DNA of 64,000 bases from contig NZ_FXTB01000001.1 in the NCBI RefSeq assembly GCF_900182605.1, forward strand, positions 682,001 through 746,000. Reading direction: 5' to 3'. The stretch is from Saccharicrinis carchari. Lineage in GTDB: Bacteria; Bacteroidota; Bacteroidia; Bacteroidales; Marinilabiliaceae. Of the stretch, positions 58,156 to 64,000 are shown piece by piece. Each line of letters opens with the position of its first letter. The stretch's first letter is position 1. Position numbers and translations under genes: made by a program. The notes beneath the pieces were generated by a model. The model was not told where the DNA came from. It was given only the letters and a program-made list of their open reading frames with translations, and did not search any database.

Positions 58156-60075
58156 TTAACATTCCTGGGTTAGTTTTCTTGCTGCGTAAACTCGCTCTTC
58201 CTTTGGCGGTGCGGGTTGCGCAAAGCGGCTGGAAGGTTTAAAACGAACCAAGCGAATAGCATTTAATATGACCACAAGCACGCTGAACTCATGAATCAAC
58301 ATACCCGAGGCTAAGTTCACATTTTTAGTCAATACACCGGCCAGTAAAAGGGCAACCGTTCCGACAGCGATAAACATGTTTTGTTTCATATTGCGCACTG
58401 TAGTTTTGGCAAGCTTTAATGCATGGGTCAGTTTTTCCAGGTTGTCGGCCATCAGCACAACATCTGCCGTTTCCATGGCAACATCGGTACCTGCCACTCC
58501 CATTGCAATTCCAACATCGGCGGAAGCAATGGCAGGGGCATCATTTACACCATCCCCAACCATGGCCAGTTTTATACCTTTACCCATGCAATCTTTAACT
58601 TTCAGCGCCTTGTCTTCGGGAAGCAATTCGGCATATATACTATCCATACTCAATTGCTCGCCCACTATTTGGGCAGTATGTTTATTGTCGCCGGTAAGCA
58701 TTACCAAATGTGCAATGCCCACCGATTTGAGATGGTGGATAGTATCAATGGCTTTGTTTCTAATGGTATCAGCGATAGAAATTATGCCCATTACCTGTTT
58801 ATCATCAGCAATAAATACGGCGGTGTTCCCGGCTTTCTCCTGCTGCGTGGCATAGGCTTCCACTTCAATTTCTATGGGTATATTATGCTGCGTAAGTCCC
58901 TTTCGATTGCCGATATAGAGTGGTTTTCCATTTAAATTTACCTCAATACCACGACCTTTGAGCACTCTTACATCTGTAGGTTGATTCCGAAGTTTTAATC
59001 CTTTCTTTTCGGCTTCTTGTACAATAGCTCTGCCCAAATGATGTTCCGAAACCACTTCGGCTTCTGCCGCCATCAGCAGTACTTCTTTCTCGCTAATGCC
59101 AAATCCTTTTATGGCGGTAACTCCGGGCTGGCCTTTTGTCAATGTTCCCGTCTTGTCGAAAACCACTGCATTAATTTTCGCCAGGTTTTCCATCACTTCG
59201 CCACCTTTAATTAAAATGCCGTTACGGGCACCATTCCCGATTCCGGCAACGATAGATACAGGTGCAGAAATCACCAAGGCACCCGGACAGGCGATCACCA
59301 AAAAGGTAAGTGCCAGGTGCACATCCTTTGTTAACACCCATACGAGGAGGGAAAGAACCATAATTCCAGGCGTATAAATAGTAGCAAATTGCTCTAAAAA
59401 CCGTTGGGTTTTGGCTTTTCCTTCCTGTGCTTCCTCCACCAATTCAATGATTTTAGAAAAAGTAGTATCCGCTCCTACACTTTCTGCTATTACCTCCAGA
59501 TATCCACTGTCCAGAATACTTCCGCTAAATACTTGAGCATCCACACCTTTGCTTGCGGGAATGGATTCGCCGGTAATCGCTGCCTCATTCACAGAGGCAG
59601 ACCCTGAGATTACCCGACCATCGATTGGAATCTTTTCGCCTGTTTGAATAATGATCAAATCATTTTTAACGACTTCATCCGCCATAATTTTGGAACGTAC
59701 GCCATTTCGGACTACCGTTGCTTCCAACGGAGCCATTTCCATGAGGGATTTAAGGGAGGCACGGGCTTTTTCCAAAGATCGTCCCTCCAAAAAAGCACCG
59801 AATAGAAACAAGAAGGTTACCGCGGCTGATTCTACATATTCGCCGATAATCAGGGCGCCAATAACGGCTATGGTTACTAAGAGTTCGATACTGAACATTT
59901 TTAACCTTGAGGCTTTCCAGGCTCTAATAAAAGTTGGGATTCCGGCGACTATTGAGGCTATGATTAAAAGCGCATCCAATAACGGCCTGCCCCAGTTGAA
60001 CAAATAGCTTGTAAATGCAGCTAGAAGCAAAATTCCTGCTGCATACATTATCCGATTTACTTGTTTAGCTGTCAT
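58156..60075 (-). CDS. Heavy-metal-translocating P1B-type ATPase with CPG metal motif
   Basis: A 639-aa P-type ATPase without N-terminal metal-binding domain. Actuator TGES at 168-171, phosphorylation DKTGTLT with D307, and GDGVNDAPAI of the hinge are intact. The membrane metal site is CPG (263-265 in LVIACPGALVIS), where Cd/Zn and Cu pumps usually have CPC. Length fits CadA/ZntA-like exporters, but metal selectivity is uncertain because of the CPG. An adjacent separate HMA protein (60292) supplies the missing domain, with a MITE-like repeat in between. Confidence 0.9.
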   Translation of the reverse strand: MTAKQVNRIMYAAGILLLAAFTSYLFNWGRPLLDALLIIASIVAGIPTFIRAWKASRLKMFSIELLVTIAVIGALIIGEYVESAAVTFLFLFGAFLEGRSLEKARASLKSLMEMAPLEATVVRNGVRSKIMADEVVKNDLIIIQTGEKIPIDGRVISGSASVNEAAITGESIPASKGVDAQVFSGSILDSGYLEVIAESVGADTTFSKIIELVEEAQEGKAKTQRFLEQFATIYTPGIMVLSLLVWVLTKDVHLALTFLVIACPGALVISAPVSIVAGIGNGARNGILIKGGEVMENLAKINAVVFDKTGTLTKGQPGVTAIKGFGISEKEVLLMAAEAEVVSEHHLGRAIVQEAEKKGLKLRNQPTDVRVLKGRGIEVNLNGKPLYIGNRKGLTQHNIPIEIEVEAYATQQEKAGNTAVFIADDKQVMGIISIADTIRNKAIDTIHHLKSVGIAHLVMLTGDNKHTAQIVGEQLSMDSIYAELLPEDKALKVKDCMGKGIKLAMVGDGVNDAPAIASADVGIAMGVAGTDVAMETADVVLMADNLEKLTHALKLAKTTVRNMKQNMFIAVGTVALLLAGVLTKNVNLASGMLIHEFSVLVVILNAIRLVRFKPSSRFAQPAPPKEERVYAARKLTQEC

Positions 60076-60097
60076 AGTTTTAGTGATTTTTTTATTT

Positions 60098-60292
60098 AGT
60101 GGCTATAAGAAAACGCCAAATACTGCGTTACGCTTGTCAGGAAAATACTCATCCCGATTATGATTTTTGTTGGTTTTAAATAAAAACCTTACAAAATCTA
60201 TTTCGGGACTCCGTTTTTCCTGACTTCACAAGCCTTGTCTTTGACGTTTTTTATCGAGCCACTCAGAATTTTCCGAGTTTTCTTAGATGCAC
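60098..60292. repeat. MITE-like palindromic repeat, copy 2
   Basis: Same element type as 2479-2632 in reverse orientation: TAGTGGCTATAAGAAAACGC at the left end (60097-60116) and the complement of GTGCATCTAAGAAAACTCG at the right end (60274-60292). The core is 60098-60262; it is longer than copy 1 because its centre differs. It lies between the ATPase and HMA genes, which may be transcribed together through it. Confidence 0.65.
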
Positions 60293-60507
60293 TATTTAGA
60301 GGATAAAATGGGATAGCCTACTTTTTTTATCAATTCGGCCAACTGCTCAGGTGATACCTTTTCTTCGTCATGTTCTATTTTAACCTTGCTGGAGTTGAAA
60401 AGCACTTTTGCCTTCTCTACGCCTGGTTCCTTGTTAAGAACACCTTCTATACTGGTAATGCAACTTGGGCATGTAAGGGTCTCCAACTGAAATCTTGTCG
60501 TTTTCAT
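60292..60507 (-). CDS. Small heavy-metal-associated (HMA) domain protein
   Basis: A 71-aa HMA protein. The metal-binding CxxC is in LTCPSCITSIEGVLN, and the fold ends KVGYPILSSK. By analogy with CopZ/MerP it could shuttle a metal ion to the ATPase encoded downstream on the same strand. The MITE-like repeat ends inside or right at its stop codon, so the last residues may have been set by the insertion. Confidence 0.88.
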   Translation of the reverse strand: MKTTRFQLETLTCPSCITSIEGVLNKEPGVEKAKVLFNSSKVKIEHDEEKVSPEQLAELIKKVGYPILSSK

Positions 60508-60562
60508 TTCTATTGTATTTTTTAATATTTAACAGTAGTGACCGGGTAAAAAAAAAGATCCC

Positions 60563-60585
60563 TCCCTGCCTGTTGCAGACAGGGA
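60563..60585. repeat. Small GC-rich hairpin
   Basis: TCCCTGCCTG-TTG-CAGACAGGGA pairs with one mismatch. It resembles the hairpin at 58089-58103. Not followed by a T-run on either strand in a terminator-like arrangement. Confidence 0.5.
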
Positions 60586-60668
60586 AAGAATCTATTATTC
60601 TAAGTCGGTCAGTAGTGATTTATTGTTATTATAACTATGCAGTCTTTATCTCGTGCATGATGCCCTTC

Positions 60669-61295
60669 TTAGTGAGAAATATCACCGTGTAGTATGTGCT
60701 CCAGGGCTTCTAAGGTATGCGTGTATTGTACGTAAGCATGTACATAAGCTCTTCCTTGCTCAACGGATTCATCTTTTGTTTTACCAAGTTTTGCTACGGT
60801 GGCATATCGGTCTCTTAGCACTTGTTCCAAATGGGTAGTCACGGTATTAATTACTTCCCCTACATCATTTTTTGCTATTGAATTATCTGCCATTACAACC
60901 AAAGGAGTCGTGGATCCTGCCGGTTTTAATCCGGTATAAGGTGCGCCTTCGGTCTCTCTGTGCAATCGTACAAGGGTTTCCAGAAAGTGCTTTTCAACAA
61001 TTGAATACACTTGTTTGTCTCCTTTTTTTAAGCGGTAGGTTTTGTCGAACAAGGAAATGATTTCCTTTTCTTGTTGTGGTTCAATCCACTTCAAAACCAG
61101 CTGCACATTATTTTTATCCAATGCCTTTAATGCATCTTTAATAACGGGGCCGTCATACGAGTCGCAATGCGCAAATCCGGGAAGGCTGACCAACATCAAT
61201 GCGAATGTCAAAAGAAGCGATCGCATATTGAGTTTAAAAGATTTGCCAGGTTTTAAAGCACCGGCAACAATTGCTTTTCTTTCTTGAGTTTTCAT
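60669..61295 (-). CDS. DUF6448-family exported protein
   Basis: A 208-aa protein. A hydrophobic signal segment (MRSLLLTFALMLVSLPGFAHC) follows a basic leader of 23 residues, so the start could be internal (M24, at 61226). The mature part has HCDSYDGPVIKDALKALDKN, LKWIEPQQEKEII, FLETLVRLHRETEGAPYTGL and KPAG, the signature of DUF6448. His residues could bind metal, consistent with proximity to the metal ATPase. Function unknown. Confidence 0.82.
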   Translation of the reverse strand: MKTQERKAIVAGALKPGKSFKLNMRSLLLTFALMLVSLPGFAHCDSYDGPVIKDALKALDKNNVQLVLKWIEPQQEKEIISLFDKTYRLKKGDKQVYSIVEKHFLETLVRLHRETEGAPYTGLKPAGSTTPLVVMADNSIAKNDVGEVINTVTTHLEQVLRDRYATVAKLGKTKDESVEQGRAYVHAYVQYTHTLEALEHILHGDISH

Positions 61296-61342
61296 AACAT
61301 CTGTTTTTTAAAAATTGATAATCTATTTGTATTTTCTGGAAA

Positions 61343-61350
61343 CAAAAGTA
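61343..61350 (-). promoter_or_regulatory. Candidate -7 box of the DUF6448 gene
   Basis: TACTTTTG on the minus strand fits TAnnTTTG and lies about 50 bases upstream of the start. No -33 box at the usual distance was found. Confidence 0.35.
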
Positions 61351-61479
61351 TGGATCAACTCACAACTGTGCGACCTATTTTATAATATGGCACTGGTTTA
61401 AAGAGAATTACACGTGCCACTTTATAAAGTAGGACGTGTGAAAGGTAATCTTATGAAGTGGAAAGCATTGGTTATCAGC

Positions 61480-62601
61480 CTATTGTTGGGAGTTCCGAAA
61501 TTCGCTGGGGGTTTTTCCCGTAAACTTCTTAAATACGCGGTTAAAGGCCGATTTAGAGTTAAACCCACTTTCGAATGCGATACCCAGTAAGGAATAATTA
61601 TCGAATTGGGGATCCACAATTTTATTTTTTACTTCTTCGACCCTGTATTTGTTAATGAAATCAAAGAAGTTCTGTCCATACACTTCGTTGATGACCTGCG
61701 AAAGATGATGATGAGGAACATTTAGGCTTTTGGCTAGCTTGGGCAAAGTCAAGTCGGGTTCTAAATAAGGTCGTTCCGTTTTAAAATAATCGTCTATTTT
61801 ACAAAAACACTTATCCAAATCGTCATCTTTTAAACTGGGAATAGAATTTTCAGTTTCGATAATAGCTTCTTTGGGTTTTTCATCGGTATAGCTGATAAAT
61901 ACGCCTATTTGCTTTAAACCAAAATACCCGATCAAGATAATAAATGCTGAAAGTGACAGCATGAGACCATTGATACAAAAATCTATGGTGAACAGATAAA
62001 AAATATGATGAATGACTGCGATAATAATTAAAGCGGTCCATATTATACCAAAAGCAGGAATCAATTTCCCCAACCAGTCCAATTCAATATCACTGGAGGA
62101 AAAATTATGGTTAAACACTTTGGTTTTGCGTAACTGCCTTTGTGCCAGCACAAAATAAACCGGTCCGGAAAGTGCGGTTAAAGCAAGGAAAAACAAAAAT
62201 AGTATGGGTTGTCCACCTCCCCCCTCAGCAACATGATCTACCCTAATCGCCGCGGAATAGGCGGGAAAGCCCGATGCAATTAACAAATACAGAATAAAGG
62301 CCACAAAAGGGGCAAAATGCCAGCTATTTTTGATTTTAAGTTTGTTGTGGTTAAAAGCAAGTGTAGAAACATACAGATATAAAAAAGGGCCGTGCAATAG
62401 GAACAAAGCGATAATACCTCCGGATAAAACAGGGGTACTGGCGAAGGATTCCATTGAGAAAGCATAAATAGCCGTGATACCACCCAAATAAAAAAGCCAA
62501 AAAATAAAGATGCGATCGTGCAGTAATCTTGGTTTTTTCTGAAGAAGAAGCACCAAAAAGAAAAATGCATTGAATGAGGCTATAAAGAGAATATATTTCA
62601 T
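61480..62601 (-). CDS. Membrane-anchored AraC-family transcriptional regulator
   Basis: A 373-aa protein with about seven to eight membrane helices in the first 240 residues (ILFIASFNAFFFLVLLLQ) and a C-terminal AraC HTH domain. The HTH region reads LTLPKLAKSLNVPHHHLSQV and ends SALNRVFKK-like (KSAFNRVFKKFTGKTPSEFR). Such regulators in Bacteroidota couple a membrane signal to transcription. It lies divergently from the cardiolipin synthase gene and may control the metal genes downstream or itself. The gap 62602-62942 shows nothing clear. Confidence 0.88.
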   Translation of the reverse strand: MKYILFIASFNAFFFLVLLLQKKPRLLHDRIFIFWLFYLGGITAIYAFSMESFASTPVLSGGIIALFLLHGPFLYLYVSTLAFNHNKLKIKNSWHFAPFVAFILYLLIASGFPAYSAAIRVDHVAEGGGGQPILFLFFLALTALSGPVYFVLAQRQLRKTKVFNHNFSSSDIELDWLGKLIPAFGIIWTALIIIAVIHHIFYLFTIDFCINGLMLSLSAFIILIGYFGLKQIGVFISYTDEKPKEAIIETENSIPSLKDDDLDKCFCKIDDYFKTERPYLEPDLTLPKLAKSLNVPHHHLSQVINEVYGQNFFDFINKYRVEEVKNKIVDPQFDNYSLLGIAFESGFNSKSAFNRVFKKFTGKTPSEFRNSQQ

Positions 62602-62942
62602 CGTCGTGATATTTAGTACAATACAGCTAATAAGCTGATTAATTCATATGCTCAAATATTAAAAAAAATTTCATGTAAAACCAATTTGATTTTTTCACCT
62701 ATACAGGGGTAAGCTATTCTGGCTAAGTTACACACTAAGCTATTGTATTCATGTTGCTTAATATTATTAACATCCGGATTACTCAAAATAGGACGGCTGC
62801 TTTCTGGTTGGTTACAGAATTATTTTTTATTATTGCTAATGAGATGTTTGATTTGAACCCGCTGATAATATGAACACTTTAGCGTATTTCAGGAGAATAA
62901 CATCCCCTTTTCAATAATAATTCAGGCCTAATAACGCATTCA

Positions 62943-64000
62943 ATGAAATGGTTCTTATTATTCGAAATCGTGTACCTTATTACCATACTCGTGGTTGTTT
63001 TCCGGGTACTGTACGATACACGCAGCGGAGTCAAAGCACTGGCTTATATTCTACTCATTATCTTAGTACCATTTTTGGGTATGTTTTTTTATTTTTTCTT
63101 CGGTATAAACTATCGAAAACGCAAATTGTACAGCCGAAAGATAGTTGAAGACGAAATACTCCATCAAAGAATCCTTAGCCATATTTGGAATTATTCGGAG
63201 CAGGTGATACATTCAGGTTTGTTATCTGCTGAGCACTTTAATTTAACCCGGTTTATACGCAACTCAAGTACGAGCCCATTAACGGGGAACAATGCTGTAA
63301 AACTGCTTTTAAACGGGGAGGAAAAGTTTCCGGAACTTTTGAATGCCATAGAAAATGCAAAATCGCACATCCATTTAGAATACTATATTTATGAAAATGA
63401 TGATACAGGAAACGCCATAGCAGATATGCTGATTAAAAAAGCACAACAGGGCGTAGAAGTACGTTTTATGTACGATGATTTTGGAAGCCATAATCTGGGC
63501 AGAGATTTTATTAGAAAATTAGAGGAAAATGGTGTGGAAACAGCACCGTTCTATAAAATAAAATGGTATGCCTTAGTCAATAGGCTGAACTATAGAAACC
63601 ACAGGAAGATCATTGTAATTGACGGTGAAAAATCCTTTATCGGTGGTATTAATGTAAGCGATAAATACAGAAATGACAATCCGGCTAAAAATGATTTATA
63701 CTGGCGCGACACCCATTTAATGATTGAGGGCCCTGCTACCTTTTACTTGCAATATATTTTTCTGTGCGATTGGAATTTTTGTGCCAGAAACAAGATGCAG
63801 TTTGGAGTAAATTATTTTCCTATAGACTCCCAAAAAGCAAAAATAACGGATGAATTGGTGCAGATAGCACCCTCCGGTCCCGACTCTAAATTGCCTGTTA
63901 TTTTTTATTCTCTCCTGGAAGCCATTGGGTCGGCAAAAAAACAAGTACTTATAACAAGTCCGTATTTTATTCCGGGCGAAAGCTTGATGGATGCCCTGCT
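62943..64000 (+). CDS. cls: Cardiolipin synthase, partial at the window end
   Basis: Starts at ATG 62943 and stays open to 64000, so the C-terminus is missing. Two N-terminal membrane helices (FLLFEIVYLITILVVVFRVL and ALAYILLIILVPFLGMFFYF) precede the first phospholipase D-type HKD motif in NHRKIIVIDGEKSFIGGINV. The second domain begins at LLEAIGSAKKQVLITSPYFI. The enzyme joins two phosphatidylglycerol molecules, or PG and PE, to cardiolipin in the membrane. No frameshift was noticed in the visible 352 codons. Confidence 0.92.
   Translation, partial: MKWFLLFEIVYLITILVVVFRVLYDTRSGVKALAYILLIILVPFLGMFFYFFFGINYRKRKLYSRKIVEDEILHQRILSHIWNYSEQVIHSGLLSAEHFNLTRFIRNSSTSPLTGNNAVKLLLNGEEKFPELLNAIENAKSHIHLEYYIYENDDTGNAIADMLIKKAQQGVEVRFMYDDFGSHNLGRDFIRKLEENGVETAPFYKIKWYALVNRLNYRNHRKIIVIDGEKSFIGGINVSDKYRNDNPAKNDLYWRDTHLMIEGPATFYLQYIFLCDWNFCARNKMQFGVNYFPIDSQKAKITDELVQIAPSGPDSKLPVIFYSLLEAIGSAKKQVLITSPYFIPGESLMDAL

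Noticed and set aside
1-64000. tRNA, rRNA or riboswitch genes
   Set aside because: Intergenic regions were read for cloverleaf and TTCNANNC-type T-loop signs and for known riboswitch cores; nothing convincing was found. A covariance-model scan (tRNAscan-SE, Infernal) would be decisive.

Overview
The window looks like a chromosomal piece of a Bacteroidota bacterium, probably a marine or anaerobic Bacteroidales/Marinilabiliales-type organism. The evidence is the -7 promoter boxes of the TAnnTTTG type, a hybrid two-component regulator with a periplasmic propeller, a protein with a type IX secretion (T9SS) C-terminal sorting domain, and the general protein style. No rRNA, tRNA or CRISPR array was seen. 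The genus cannot be fixed from the sequence alone.

Layout. 1-990 holds repeat-rich non-coding DNA with hairpins. 991-2406 is mnmE. The last 15 coding bases of mnmE before its stop recur at 4005-4019, and between the two copies lie a MITE-like repeat and an AbiEii-type toxin with a HigA-like antitoxin, which looks like a small cassette at the mnmE 3' end. 4021-6590 holds tandem repeats, a hypothetical protein and a frameshifted endonuclease/exonuclease/phosphatase gene. 6.9-26.4 kb is a defence island: a type I restriction-modification locus with two different hsdM genes, a GxxExxY gene sitting inside a palindromic repeat array, hsdS, an embedded HTH plus nucleotidyltransferase pair with its own operator-like palindromes, and hsdR. 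It continues with a four-gene Wadjet-like SMC system (jetABCD), a remnant of a second hsdR, a divergent histidine kinase/LytTR pair, a prokaryotic viperin, and a 40-residue Gly-rich protein too small for usual gene cut-offs.

26.5-42.4 kb is housekeeping: a BaiN-like flavoprotein, a CIA30 protein, a YdjM-like membrane protein, a YdhR-like monooxygenase, the complete seven-gene Mrp/Mnh Na+/H+ antiporter operon, a frameshifted pirin, a DsbA/FrnE-like lipoprotein, a FUSC-family membrane protein and a baeRF-family protein. 42.8-53.7 kb is a small polysaccharide-response locus without SusCD: a GH5 lipoprotein with a fascin-like C-terminal domain, a propeller/Y_Y_Y/LuxR regulator, a T9SS-sorted probable carbohydrate-binding protein, and a hybrid sensor kinase ending in a receiver. 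54.4-57.5 kb holds Dps, an MFS exporter and cytosine deaminase. 58.1-62.6 kb holds a heavy-metal P-type ATPase with a CPG metal motif, a small HMA protein, a DUF6448 protein and a membrane-bound AraC regulator. A cardiolipin synthase gene runs off the right end.

The most interesting parts are the viperin module with its divergent two-component pair and tiny Gly-rich neighbour, the toxin-antitoxin-like pair between hsdS and hsdR, the GxxExxY/hsdM-tail repeat array, and the duplicated mnmE end around the AbiE-like cassette.
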